The position numbers and the translations under genes were made by a program. A DNA stretch of 64,000 nt from Calliopum simillimum (Eukaryota > Arthropoda > Insecta > Diptera > Lauxaniidae): NCBI GenBank assembly GCA_951812925.1, contig OX638369.1:434001-498000 (forward strand). Direction: 5' to 3'. Each line of letters starts with the position of its first letter. Position 1 is the stretch's first letter. Shown here in pieces: positions 14,301 to 29,300 of the stretch. The notes under the pieces are model-generated. The model searched no databases. It had not been told where the DNA came from and saw only the letters and a program-made list of their open reading frames with translations.

Positions 14301-17300
14301 AACTGGAATTTTTTTTTTTTTTTTTTTTTTGTTCCAAAGCATTTTTTGTTATCAGCAGGATCCAAGGATTCAAAAAAGTCGCGCGCACCTTGACATTTTA
14401 ACACTTTTGGAATTTTTACCAATCTAATGTACCTATAGGGATAATGATTTTTTAAACAATTCCAATATTTAAAGAAATATATTCTGTACATTATGCGCTG
14501 AAAATTTAAGAACACTCCCTGACTGCGAAACTATTCTTTCACAGGCATCTTCATCCCCAGTTTTACCAAGTCTGGCAATAAAATTCATTCTTGACAGCAA
14601 AACTTAAAATATTGAGTTAGATCGTGATATTTAGGCCGAAGCTTGAAACTTGTGAGTTAAAAGTAAAACCCATTTTTCTCTGCCTTTGTGAAGTGTGCAA
14701 ATTCAATGGAACCAACCGTTTTGTTGGCACGGTGATACGGAAGAAAATTATTTACGTATAAAAGTGTCGATAAAATCGGTTTCGATGAAAAAATTTGTTT
14801 TTTTTTTGCTGATTCAGAATCTGTTTTTGGCGAAATCCTATCAGATCCCGTTTAAAAGTTATACTAAAAATACCTTTTAGTAAGTATCTTAGGAATTCTT
14901 CAATTAAAAATATGTTGTTACATTTGCATAAGGTTACGAAGCTTCTGGGAGGTAATAGGGGAGGCCTAGGCTTACAAAAAATTGCACCCGGAGGGGGTCT
15001 AAAATGTACCCCTAAGAAGATATAGGGTTAAAACTGATTTTCTGCCTCTTTTCAGAAAAAAAATTTTCTAGGATCAACCTAACGTTTTAGAGAAAATATT
15101 TCTATTGCAAAGTTTCAGCTAATTGTAAGAGCGTTTAGATAGTGTGTATGGTTTATAGGGTTTAAAAGGATTTCGCAAAGTTCTGGACCTTTAAAATTGA
15201 TATTTTAATTTTTTCCCCATTTTTTTGATTTAATTGCCATTTTAGCATGAAAAAGGTCCTATTAATATAGCTTTTTGTAATTTTTTTTGAAATTTGCGTT
15301 AAATTTCCTTTAATCCGATAGTACATTAGTTATACCAATTTTTTTGATTGAGGTTAGACAACAATACTTTTCTATGTAACGCACGGGTTACTCGCATGCG
15401 TTGCGCTGCATATGATGTAGTGATGAGCAAACCAAGACCAAGACCAAAACCAAAACCAAGACCAAGACCAAAACTAAGACCAAGACCAACACCAAGACCA
15501 AGATCAAGACCAAGACCAAGACCAAGACCAAGACCAAGACCAAGACCAAGACCAACGCCAACACCAACACCAACACCAACACCAACACCAACACCAACAC
15601 CAACACCAACACCAAGACCAGCACCAACACCAAGACCAAGACCAAGACCAAGACCAAGACCAAGACCAAGACCAAGACCAAGACCAAGACCAAGACCAAG
15701 ACCAAGACCAAGACCAAGACCAAGACCAAGACCAAGACCAAGACCAAGACCAAGACCAAGACCAAGACCAAGACCAAGACCAAGACCAAGACCAAGACCA
15801 AGACCAAGACCAAGACCAAGACCAAGACCAAGACCAAGACCAAGACCAAGACCAAGACCAAGACCAAGACCAAGACCAAGACCAAGACCAAGACCAAGAC
15901 CAAGACCAAGACCAAAACCAAGACCAACACCAACACCAACACCAACACCAACACCAAGACCAAGACCAAGACCAAGACCAAGACCAAGACCAAGACCAAG
16001 ACCAAGACCAAGACCAAGACCAAGACCAAGACCAAGACCAAGACCAAGACCAACACCAACACCAACACCAACACCAACACCAACGCCAACACCAACACCA
16101 ACACCAACACCAACACCAACACCAACACCAACACCAACACCAACACCAACACCAAGTCCAAGACCGAGACCAAGACCATAGCAGTCTTGGTCTTAGTCTT
16201 GTCCTTGCACATTATGTCTTGGTCTTGGTTTGCTCATCACTACATCATATGCAGCGCAACGCATGCGAGTAACCCGTGTGTTACATAGAAAAGTATTGTT
16301 GTCTAACCTCAATCAAAAAAATTGGTATGACAAATGTACTATCGGATTAAAGGAAATTTAATGAAAATTTCAAAAAAAAATTACATAAAGCTATGAAGCA
16401 CTCCATGCCAAGTGTGCCAGGTTTAAATTTTTTTTTCTCCGATTTCGCTCAAATTTGGCAATATGGTAGATCCGGTGTGCAAGAACAACAATCCGAGAAG
16501 ATTTGGTCCTAGTACCATTTGTTGTTAAAATACAGGGTGTTGAAGTTGGCGTTTTTAGTCATTTTCATGAAAAGGGTGTTTTTTCAAAAATTTATAGCTT
16601 ACACTTAAGTTTGTAAATTGATTAATCTAAGTTACTGGTCCTATTTACATATTTTGAAATGTTCTTTTAATAAAAAAATATTTCTTGGTGAAAAAAATTT
16701 TTTTTTACCAAAATTTTTTACACTTAAAAATACTTTTGAATTTTGTTTAAAAAAAGCCCCCTACGATTTTTTTTAAAATGATGTATGACTCAAGATGGGA
16801 TTCAGACGCTAAATGGAAGTTTTTGGCTTTTGAACTCCCGCGGAAGGCAAAAATCTTTTTTTACTCAAGAGGAAAGCATCTTACGAAAAAAGTGTACTAG
16901 GCATAAAATGCTTAGAATCATCAAGGAAATAAGTGTGAAATTTTTTGGGAATTTTTTGGAAAGTTAAAAAAAAAAATTTTTTTTTTTGAGTAATTTTTGA
17001 AAAATTTCAAAAAAACAAAGTTTCAAAAATTATTCAAAAAAAAAAGTTTCCAAAAAAAAATCCAAAAAAATCTCACGTATTGCTTGGACGATTCTAAGCA
17101 TTTTTTGCCCTGTACACTTCTTTCGTTAGATGCTTTCCTCTTGAGTTAAAAAAGATTTTTGCCTTCCGCGGCACGGTGTGCCTTAACCCGTTCTAAATCG
17201 GACGTCGTAGCACATCAAATTTTTTTCCAGATTCTGTTTACTTATCGTTCAAATGATGTACAAAAAAATTTTCACTCGTGACTCCTCGACTAAATTTTGA

Positions 17301-20300
17301 GATAATCGCTTTTCCAATTGGGGCATTTTCCCATACAAAAAGAAAAAAAAAAATTTTTTAACTACATTAAACAAAAATTAAAATAATCACAATCGATGTG
17401 TTTGGCGATGCTTAACGCGAATCCAACCTCAGAATTGCTCTATCATGTATACTTTATGAGAAATTGTTACCTAAAGACCAAAAAAAGTCGTTTTTTGCCA
17501 TTTTTTTAAGCTATATAACTATGTAACATATCATTTATTCGTCAAATGTGGCTTAAATACTTAAAAGCCCCAATCTTTTCCTTTAAAACCTAATTTAAAT
17601 TATATTTATATTTTCATGCTTCTAAGAGATATCGTAGACCGAAATATTGTCAAAACGGGATTTTCGCACTTTTGTGTCTTTTTAGGTTAGGATATCTTTG
17701 AGGAAAAAAAAGATATCAACATAATTTAAATTAGGTTTTAAAGACAAAAATTAGGACTTCAAAGTTGTTTACCAGACTTAACGAAATTAAAATTTCTTTC
17801 ACATTTTAAACATGTTCAACGAACCAACCATTTCAAAATTCAGCCGTATGCCACACACGTAACAACAACACTCGGGGTTGTCAAACGGCTGAATTTAAAA
17901 GTAGTCGGTTCGTTGAACATGTTTAAAATGTGAAAGAAATTATAATTTCGTTAAGTCTGGTAAGCAACTTTAAAGTCCTAATCTTTGCTTTCAAAACCTA
18001 ATTTAAATTATGTTGATATCTTTTTTTTCCTCAAAGGTATCCGAACCTAAATGGACACAAAAATGCAAAAAACCCGTTTTGACAATATTTCGGTATACGA
18101 TATGTCTTAGAAGCATGAAGATATAAATATAATTTAAATTAGATTTTAAAGAAAAAAATTGAGGCTATCAAGTATTTAAGCCACATTTGACGAATAAATG
18201 ATATGTTACATAGTTGTATAGCTTCAAAAATGGCAAAAAACAACTTTTTTTGATCTTTAGGTAACAATTTCTCATAAAGTATACACGATAGAGCAATTCT
18301 GAGGCTGGATTCGCGTTAAGCATCGCCAAACACATCGATTGTGATTATTTTAATTTTTGTTTAATGTAGTTAAAAAATTTTTTTTTTTCTTTTTGTATGG
18401 GAAAATGCCCCAATTGGAAAAGCGATTATCTCAAAATTTAGTCGAGGAGTCACGAGTGAAAATTTTTTTGTACATCATTTGAACGATAAGTAAACAGAAT
18501 CTGGAAAAAAAATTGATGTGCTACGACGTCCGATTTAGAACGGGTTAAGGCACACCGTGGCGGGCGTTCAGAAGCCAAAAACTCCCATTTAGCGTCCGAA
18601 TCCCATCTTGAGTCATACATCGTTTTAAAGCTTATAAATTATGCTTTAATTTAAAGTAGAGTAGAACGGGGTAATGTCGTGCAGGGGGTAATGTCGTGCA
18701 CTGCCTGTTTTAGCCCAAAGAATTGAATGATTTACCAACTGTTCGTAAGGTAGGGACCTGCTGACCTACTGAGCTTATGCATATAATACTAGCAATTTTT
18801 ACCAGTTCGTCTCTACAGAGTAACTTTTTTTTCAAAACGCACGCTTTCGGGGCGATAAAATTGTTTTTTCATCGGGTAAGAAAAATAATTTTCCTTCCGG
18901 GAAAATATACCAGGTAAGTGTTTTCTGAAACGAAATATCCTGCCAAAGAAAAGAAGTATTTGGTTTTCGAAAAAAATTTTGGGCTTCACCGAGTTATCGA
19001 AGTTGACCTTTAAAACGACCATTGGGGTAATGTCGTGCACATTCACTTACACAAACACAAACAAATTTTGTTACACATGGATGTAACCAATGAAATTATC
19101 TTTCGATCGGATGCTTACTCGTTGCATTCGCTTGAGATGTACGGATTTACGAGCATGTCAAAGTTGAGTGTACGATATTGCCCCGTTCTACTCTACGAAA
19201 CATATTATGTACTTCACTAGTATAATAATGAATAAATACATGATAATGCTAAATCTCCTCTAATAGAACCACAACCTATTATTTCTCACACATTTTGGTA
19301 CCTTTACTATACTCGGAAAACAATGCACGACATTACCCCATAAATTTTGAGGGGGTAATGTCATGCACATTTTTTTTTCTTCACTTACACAAACACAATT
19401 CCTCGCTACACAAATGTTGTTACACATGGATGTAACCAACGAAATTATCTTTCGATCGGATGCTTACTCGTCGCATTCGCTTGAGATGTACGGCTTTACG
19501 AGCATGTCAAGGTTGAGTGCACGACATTGCCCCGTTCTACTCTACTTTTAAAAAAAATCGAAGAGGGCTTTTTTAAAAAAAATTCAAAAGTATTTTTAAG
19601 TGTAAAAAATTTTGGTGAGAAAAAATTTTGTTCACCAAGAAATATTATTTTATTAAAAGAACACTTCAAAACTTAGATTAATCAATTTACAAACTTTAGT
19701 GTAAGCTATAATTTTTTGAAAAAACACCCTTTTCATGAAAATGACTAAAAACGCCAACTTCAACATCCTGTATTTTAACAGCAAATGGTACTAGGACCAA
19801 ATCCTCCCGGATTGTTGTTCTTGAACACCGGATCTACCATATTGCCAAATTTGAGCGAAATCGGAGAAAAAAAAATTTAAACCTGGTACACAGTGGTTTT
19901 TAAAAAATTTTAGCTTTTTGAAATACCACCCGCGATTTTTTTCAGGGATAATGTTGGGGGACCCTTTTAGTATCTAAATCCGCAAACCGCGAAATCGAAC
20001 GTCCAGCCGTTTTTTTTTTTTCGACATTTTAGTTTTTTTAACGATTTTTGAGTATGTCTCGGTGTTTATATACATATTATGTACACATATATATGTATAT
20101 ACGTACATACATATACTTGTTTATGTATATATGTGTGATATATATATATGGATATATATATACATACATACATGCATACATATAAAAGGTATCGTTTACG
20201 CACCATTTATTTAAAAAAAATCGGTTTTTTCGTATTTAAGAAAAATACAAACAAAAACCAGAAACATAAATAGTCATTCCAGATGTGATTTTTAATGCTT

Positions 20301-23300
20301 AATCCGATTCCGGAAAACAATCACAAGAACCCTCTTGATAGCTCATTTTGAAGATAAAGAATGGTTTCAAATGAGTCGGTTAGTAAAAAAGAGCAGACGA
20401 ATTTCGTCCGTACTGTATACAACCTCAAATATAGCCGAAAACCGAGATTTTTCACTTTGAGTTTCATGGTGTGATTTTAAAGTTAACATAACTTTGCAGA
20501 GAAATATTGCAGATAAACATTTGATAGCTCAATTTAAAGCCAAAAGAAAGTACCAAATGTTTCTGGTAATAGAAATTCACAAAAAAATTTTGTGTGTCCT
20601 GCATATAACATCCAATATAGCCAAAAATCGTGTTTTCGCACTTTTTTAACTATTTAGGCAAAGATATCTCCAACAAAAAAAAAGATATCGTTATCGGTTT
20701 GATTGAGTTTTCAAGGAAAAAGCTAGGTCTAATAACTGTCATACCAAATTTTACGGCACAATATTACCTTATCTTGTTATATTTATAACTTCAAAAATAG
20801 GAAAAAAAGTGGTGTCCTGTAAATATTTATGTAAGGATATCTCAAAGTCCAGACGTAATAGAGCAATTCTAATACCGGAATCAGATTAAGCATTAAAAAT
20901 CACATCTGGAATGACTATTTATGTTTCTGGTTTTTGTTTGTGTTTTTCTTTAATACGAAAAAACCGATTTTTTTTTAAATAAATGGTGCGGAAACGATAC
21001 CTTTTATATGTATGCATGTATGTATGTATATATATATCCATATATATATATCACACATATATACATAAACAAGTATATATATGTACGTATATACATATAT
21101 ATGTGTACATAATATGTATATAAACACCGAGACATACTCAAAAATCGTTCAAAAAACTAAAATGTCGGAAAAAAAAAACGGCTGGACGTTCGATTTCGCG
21201 GTTTGCGGATTTAGATACTAGAAGGGTCCCCCAACATTATCCCTGAAAAAAATCGCGGGTGGTATTTCAAAAAGTTAAAATTTTTTAAAAACCACCGTGG
21301 GTACACTTGGCATGGAGTGCTTCCTATATTAATAGGACCTTTTTCATACTAAAATGGCCATCAAATTCAAAAAATGGGGAAAAAAAATTAAAACATCAAT
21401 TTTAAAGGTCCAGAACTGTGCGAAATCCTTTTAAACCCTATAAACCAGATATACTATCTGAAAGCTCTTACAATTAGCTAAAACTTTGCCATAAAAATGT
21501 TTTCCCTAATACGTTAGGGTGATCCAAGAAAATTTTTTTTTCTGAAAAGAGGCAGAAAATCAGTTTGAACCCTATAACTCCTTAGGGGTACATTTTAGAC
21601 CCCCCTCCGGGTGTAATTTTTTGTAAACCTATGCCTCCCCTATTGCCTCCCAGAAGCTTCGTAACCTTATGCAAATGTAACAACATATTTTTAATTGAAG
21701 AATTCCTAAGATACTTACTAAAAGGTATTTTTAGTATAACTTTTAAACGGGATCTGATAGGATTTCGCCAAAAACAGATTCTGAATCAGCAAAAAAAAAA
21801 CAAATTTTTTCATCGAAACCGATTTTAGCGACACTTTTATACGTAAATAATTTTCTTCCGTATCACCGTGTTGGATTAGTGCATGGCCCTATATAAAAAA
21901 TACAAATGAAAGTTTTCTTTGAGAATTATTAACTTTTAAACTTATTAATAAGGATAAAATTTTATCATTTTGAAATCATTTTTGTTAATTTTTAGGAGCT
22001 TTTAATTCAGCACAATGCAACGTGTAAGCAACATTTAACTTATTATGAATATGGTTTTTTATACCCTACACCCAGGTTATATTCACTTTGTCCTTCCGTT
22101 TGTAACGCAGAGAAGGAGGAGTGTAAGATATAGAAAAGTGTATACATTCTTGATCAGCGTCACCTCCTGAGTAAGATAACTCAATGAAATTTGGGGCACA
22201 GCCTTCGTCGTCAAAGTTCGCTCGTGGGATTGAAAATAAGCGAAATCGATCAACGGACACGCCTACCGCCTAAGCAAAATGTATATTCAAAGTTCAACTT
22301 TAGGAGTATTTTTCACGTCAATGCAACCATAATACACATAAATACTACGAATAGTAAGCGCAAGCTCTGAGAAAAACTAGGCGAGCTTGGACAAAATAGC
22401 GTGGTACCTTGGCAAAATCTTGAAAACGCTATACTTGAAGCGTTTTTTGAGATAATCAAACTAAATTTTACTCAGACACTAAAAACTATTACTGCAAACT
22501 CTGAGCAAAAACTGGGTGAAATCGGACAAGAAGGCGTAGCACCGACCATACAAGCAAAAGTTTCAAAATGATACACTGAAAGAGTTTTTTTAGATAGTCC
22601 AACTAAATATTACTCAAATACTAAGGACTCTAATAGCACGCTCTGAGCTAAAACAAGACGAACTCGGAAAAGATAGCGCGGCACCCCCATACAAGAAAAA
22701 TTTTCAAAATACTGTATTGTAGAGTATTTAATGTTTGGCCAGGCCAAAGCTTGCACCCTTACTAGTTTTTTGTTAGTACCAGCGATCTAACTGTCCTGAA
22801 ATCTGGTAAAATCACTCTTATATCACCAAAAATATTAAAAATTTATATTTGATGAGAAATTATCGATTTATTAATAAGTAAATATGTAATTTTCAATGAC
22901 AACTCACCAAATTGGACCAAAATCTAATAAGAAAAGTATAACGGTATCTCACTAGGGTTTAATCCTCAAATAAAATCGTTCAAAATGTGCACTGTGTTCT
23001 ACCCAATATAATACATACTTATATATTTTAGTTTTGGTCAAGTGGAATCACTAAGGTAGTTGCTATATGTCCATCAGCTGCCCAGACTTGCGAGCTTTTA
23101 TTTAATTTACAGAGAAATCTTACAGATACAAATGGCGATTGTATCTTAAAGATAAAAACTCGGGCTTGAAAAGTAGAATACGTGTAATTCTAATATTTGT
23201 GATATGCATGCAAATTGTTTTATAGTCCGAAACTGCTATGTGTGAATCGCTTCTTAAAAGAAAGTTTTTATTTTATAAAGTTTTCAAGTCAATGATGACC

Positions 23301-26300
23301 CTCCCGACACAAAGTTCATACAAACCGAGTGATTGTTTTCAAAAGGCTAAAAACCAATCTTAAAGCTGGCGTGTTCCACGAAAATACGAAAAATTAATAA
23401 AAAGATAAAATTAAAACAAATGTTATACCTATAGGCAGGACTCAGTGGAATTTATATATTATTTAATTTTTGGCATATATGTACAAAACAAATAAACATA
23501 CGCGAACTATCCTGAAAAGTCAATTAATTTATTAAATTAAATTTTAAAAGCTGAGTTTTACTCACCACCCCAAAAACCAAAATATGTATAGTATTTATTA
23601 TTTGTTTGATACATTGTGATGTTATTTTTATTAAAAATACATAAAAAATCGATCTTGGCATTTCAAATTTAAAAATAAAAACAGCTATTTATCAGATGAC
23701 TAAACTAATTTTTTAAATCAAATAAAACGATATTAAACATTTAAAAAAAAAACGCAAATTTTATGATTTTTAACGTTCCGTGAAATAGCGAGTTTTTGCC
23801 ATTTCCCAAAATTAATTTGAGATAACGATGCACATCCGCACGAAAATGTATTTTTTCACCGTCAAAAAAAAAAAAAAAAATGCCAAATGATGTAGAAAAT
23901 AGCGGTGATTTCAAATCTGAAAGAATTTTTTAAAATCGGTCTATCTCAATTTTTTTAAATCCCGATTTATTGAAAAAATTATCAATTTGTACTGAAAAAA
24001 AAAAAAATATAAAACGGAGGTGCGTTCTTTTAATTACCTGTATCTCGCTTAGAACAAAGAAAACAAAGAGGAACTATTGATACTTTTAAGCACATGATCA
24101 CGGCTACATTTTGACATCAAAAACTTAAAGATTGGATCAGACAGAAGAAACTAGATAGCTTTTGAAGAAACAAAAATTATATTTTTACTTAAGCGACTAA
24201 GTATTGAACAAATAATATACGTACGTTAATAGCATGGGCCTTAGCTTGGCATGGCTAAATCGTGATTTAATAAAATTGGGATAAACCGATACTTTCAGAT
24301 TTGAAAATACCGCTATTTTCTACATCATTTGGCATTTTTTTTTTTTTTTTTTTTTGACGATGAAAAATTTTTTCACATACATATTTACGCGCGGATGTGG
24401 TTAGTCGCTTCAATAAAAATATAATTTTTGCTTTTTCTATCTGGTCCAATCTTTAAGTTTGTCAAAATGTAGCCGTGATCATGCGCTTAAAAGTATGAAA
24501 TTTTAGTTTGTTTTCTTTGTTTTAAGCGAGATACGGGTAATTAAAGAACGTACCACCGTTTTCTAATTTTTTTTTTTTTTTCAGTACAAATTGGTAATTT
24601 TTTTCAATAAATCACGATTTAAAAAAATTTAAATAGACCGATTTAAAAAATTCTTTCAGATTTGAAATCACAGCTATTTTCAACATCACTTGGCATTTTA
24701 TGTCTGGTTTTACAACTGGGCGACTCATATGCAAGGTTTTTTAAAAATTCAATTCATTTCTTGATTTTAAGCCTTTTTTTAAAAAAATGTTTATGACTTT
24801 TAATGCAAATATTCCGAAAACATATTGGATTTATTCGTGGAACATACCAACTTCTCCATTGAGCTCGATTAAAAACTTTTCATAATTTCCACAACACATA
24901 AAAATTAATGTTATTTTCGATGGTTGTTAACGGTAGTTTTATGTGGTACATGTATGTACCTTTATTTATTTTATCGCTGTTGAAATCGAAAACCAAACTT
25001 TGTACCGGGTGGTTAAAAACTAATACTTGTATTACTAAAAAGGCAAATCTTCACATGTGTTGTGCAACCTCATTTAAAAATACTTTGTAGCATGCCTAGA
25101 AATATTGGGTGTAGCTTTTATTGTATTAATTTTTAAGTTTTTTTTTTTTTTAATTGCAACAATACTTTTGATTCACGACACAGTTTTAATTGATATTGAA
25201 ATGTGCATACATATGCATATGTAAATATGTTTACATATATGTACAAAAATACACAACAGAAACTATAAATACAAGTAATGATTGAAAATTAGAAATACAT
25301 AAGTTAAGAATAAGTTTACTCTAAAAAAAAATCAAAAGACATGAAACTTTGAGAAAATGTGCCTTCACAACAAGCATCACAAAGCCCAATTTTTTTAAAA
25401 AATATTTTTCCAATTTAATATTGTTTTTGCTAATTTGTAAAGCCTGTAAATCATCTAAAAATAAGACGCAAGGAGAAAACGATTTGTTTAAATGAAACAA
25501 ATTTATCTTTAACATGCAACATTTCAATTATTATTCGATTCAAGCTATTTCTACTCAAATAAATATTTACTTTTTCTAATTTAAAAAGATTTATTTATCA
25601 TATTTAAACCATTATATCTAAGCGAGTCACATCATGGGCGCCTCTTTCTTCCTAATGGAATGTTTTTCGCTCCTACATTGCATCATGGGCCCTGATTGTA
25701 TCCAAAAATTCCAATCTGATCGATCCCATTCGATAAAAGAAAAAAATTGTATTGTTTATGCATGTGGTAATAAGCGAGTGTCTGAAAACCATTGAAACTA
25801 TTATATGAGTGTTCAAATGTCAGTTAATTCTTAGCCAATTTCGACTTTAATTTTTGAAAAATTATGAATTCCTATAGGAATTTCAAGTTTCGTGTTTCGT
25901 TTTTTGAGGCATTTTTGTGTTTTTTACGTTTATTTTTAGTTTTTAGGTCATTTTTCATAAATTACGCCATTTTTTGAGGCATTTTAGTGGATTTTTATGT
26001 TTTTGTCACTTTTCTACAATAAGTTTTAAAATGAGAGTGTTGCATCTTTGTTTTTCGAAACAGTAAAAAAAGTCGTATATAAATTTGAAAGTATTGATCC
26101 AAAGCAGTTGGAGAGGCTCAACAAAATTTGTCCAGCGATAAAATAAAGGGTTAAACTAGTTCTTAATCCATACCAGAAGGTTAAGAATCTTTGTAGTCAA
26201 CATCAATGTCTTTGGAAAATGGAATTGCTTTGATTAAAAGTATAAAAGAAAAGCTTAACGCTTTAATGCTGGTGGGAATGTTTTTAGAAAATTTATTTAC

Positions 26301-29300
26301 ATGCTGAATAAAAAGTCTGGATATAAAAGTTTGTGCCATATTGCTGAATTATAAAGTGGCAACATTTTTGGAAATAGCCAACTAAAATCAAATTTTTTCT
26401 TTTAAATATGCCCTCATATCTCATAAGTGCAAAAGTAGAAAGAAGTTTTTCGGTGAACACTGTACAGTAGAGCGCCCATATGTGCAAAATTCTGATTTTG
26501 CTTGCTCCCCGTCCATTTCCTGAAATTAGAGATCAAAAAAATAAGATCTCAATAAAAAATTTGGAATCGGTAGTGGAAAAAACCCAGCCGGTTTTCAATT
26601 AAAGGTCGAAAAATTGATTAAAAAGAGGCAAGTGGCTTTGACTGCCCGTTACTTCAAAACTATTAATTTTTTCATAATATTTTCAAGACAACTTTTGTAG
26701 AACATGACTAGGTCAACATTATCTTCTTAAAAAGTTTTGGTCCAAAAATTAAATTTGTTGCTGTTTCGGTACAAAAATTTAAATTTTTTAAGAAAAATTT
26801 CATGACTTTTTTTCTATAAATTGGGTTTTTGAAATTTTCAAAAAGCGAAATATTTGTTCCGGAATTCTTATGTTGTAGGGAATTAAATGTTAATTAATTT
26901 AAAAGAAAACTTATTAAAAAATATAAGTTTTTAAGAAATGGAGCTCGTTTGAAAGTTAAGAAAAAAAATGTATTTTTTTATTTTTTCTCCTTAATTTTTA
27001 ATTCGGTAAGAAACCATTTTGGTAGTCATATTTTCTAAACTAATTTGGGATCGTTGAACACAAAAATAGTATTTGTTTTCGTTTTAGTGCGTTTTTGGGC
27101 TATTGCAGCAGAGATAATCGAAAATTTCGAATTTCGTGCACGCAGTCCAGGAAAATATTTCAATCAAGTTGTAGTGAACTGCACAAAGATGTGAAATTGC
27201 ACGTGAGCATTTACTGAATAAGAAAAAAAGTTTTCAAAATCGGTTCATGGCATGATTTTTAAAATGAGGTCGAAAAACGGTATTTAAATAAAAACGACTT
27301 CATACCAAAACCTAAATAGTCATTTTAGATTAATGCTGAATTCGAAATTGAACGCGAAATTGCTGTACCACTTATAGTTCGTGAGATATCTCACCCCTAA
27401 TGTTCAAAAAACACGATTTTTGAAGTTGTGTAGTTGTGTGAAGTTGCACAGAATCGTTTTGGTCTTTTCTATTAAATGCGTCATTTAGTACTGTCCTTCT
27501 TCTTCAAAATTAGCTATGAAATGGGTTTGTATGATTTTTCTTTAAAAAGTGATACCATTTTAAAATAACATTATAAAAGATATAGTAATATGGCAATTGC
27601 TATAGAAAATCCATGCATGATTTTTAACTTTTATGATTTCACAGCTCATTTTGAAGGCAAAAAGTAGTTTTAAATTATGCATTTAATAATAACTAGCAAT
27701 TCATTTCCTTGCATCCAATAAATTAGCAATTAAAAGAAAAAAAATTAAAATACTTAATATTTTTCCAACTTTGAGATCGGCTCCATACCTTAAAACTTAA
27801 TATTTTTAAAATTTTTTTCTTTTAAATTAATTGTCATTTCATCCTTTACAATATATTCCAGAACAAATATTCCACCCTTTGAAAATTACAAAAAACCAAT
27901 TTCTAGAAAAAAAGTCATGAAAATTTTCTTAAAAAATTGAAATTTTTGCACCATAACAGCAGCAAATTTAATTTTTGGACCAAGACTTTCTAAGAAGATA
28001 ATGTTGACCTAGTCATTCTCTACAAAAATTGGCTTAAAAACATTTCGAAAAAATGAAAAGTTTTGAAGTAACGGGCAGTCAAAGCGACTTTCCTTTTTTA
28101 ATCAATTTTTCGACCTTTGATCGAAAACCGGCTGGGTTTTTTCCACTACCGATTCCAAATTTTTTTTTTGAGATCTTATTTTTTTGACCTCTACTTTCAG
28201 GAAATGGACGGGGAGCAAACAAATTCACAACTTTGCACATTTCATATATCTTGTGGGTGCTCTACTGTACAGCAACATTTTAACTGAGAGTAAAAAAAGG
28301 TCGTGAAATTTTGAAAATTTTAAAATTTACGTTGTAATTTACTGGAACGCAAATTAATAAATTTTTTTATCAAAAAAGACTAAAAATATACAGTGATTTT
28401 AATTTTTTTAGGGCATTTTTTCATTTTTATGGGTAATTTTGTAGGGTTCTTAAGGGCGTTTTGTCATTTTTTTTCGGTAATTTTTCGATGTTTTTAAGGG
28501 CATCAAAATCCGAGCCCTGGAAATGACATTTTTATATGCCACTTCTGTAACAAATAAATATATGGTGCAATATAGACTATATAGTCCATATAACACTCTC
28601 GCACGACTTATACTTAGTTAAGGAGACATCCTTTTTTATGATACACATATGTACATACTGCATACAAGTGTTCATTAGGCCAATCGCATAAATCAAAAAT
28701 GTGAAATACCTTGCTGCCAGGGGCTAAAAAGTTTCCTGTTGGTGTAAGTATCAAGCATAAAAATTTTAGTCTTGATCGGAAAATATTTGATCATGCCCCC
28801 AGGTCGTTGAAAGTCGGAATAACGTTATTTATATGAAAATATGTGGCTTTAATCGAAAGAATTAATCCTATCTTTGAAATTATTTGCCATAAGTGAATGA
28901 GATTTGGTACGTATATGAGCAATACTTGAATGAATAGTATCCAATAAAAAAATGGGCGGTGCCTTGCTCCCTCTACCCAAAATTCTTCGTATCTCTGGAA
29001 ATATTGGACTCAGGGGAATGATATTCGTGTGGAAGGGGCGTGGCGCTACCCATTTTTTATTGGATACTATTCATTTAAGTATTGTTCATATATGAACCAC
29101 ATCTCATCTTCCTGTTGCAAAAATAGGATTGATTGTTTCCTTATTTTCATATAAATAGCTTTTCTCAACGGCCTGACGGCAAGGTCAAATATGTTCCGAT
29201 CGGGACCAAATTTTTTGCTTGGATAAACACCAAAAGAGACAAAAATTAGAAAAGAAAAAAATACTGCTTCTATACCAACTAAGTGCAGTACAGTGCAGTA

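Larger units (their letters stand above)
14728..21870. mobile_element. 7.1-kb composite foldback element
   Basis: The outer ends are CACGGTGATACGGAAG and its reverse complement, followed inward by hundreds of matching bases (about 14728-15330 against 21290-21870). Between them are further inverted pairs: 16388-16830 against 19740-19900 and 18560-18620; 17165-17840 against 17880-18555; 19915-20590 against 20640-21290. The hexamer tract (15430-16179) and a TA-flanked MITE (18659-19542) sit inside. TTGG flanks both outer ends, possibly a short target duplication. There is no transposase ORF. The element at 51356-53427 is a shorter relative. Confidence 0.75.

Noticed and set aside
15348..16212. 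Long open frames on both strands (Pro-Arg/Pro-Thr and Leu-Val repeats)
   Set aside because: They come from a hexamer microsatellite, where any frame avoids stops. There is no other protein-like feature.
15429..16250. CRISPR-like direct repeats
   Set aside because: The unit is six bases with no spacers and the genome is eukaryotic.
18813..19046. 77-codon frame shared with 47934-48167
   Set aside because: It is shared only because both are copies of one MITE. It has no known domain and resembles no transposase.
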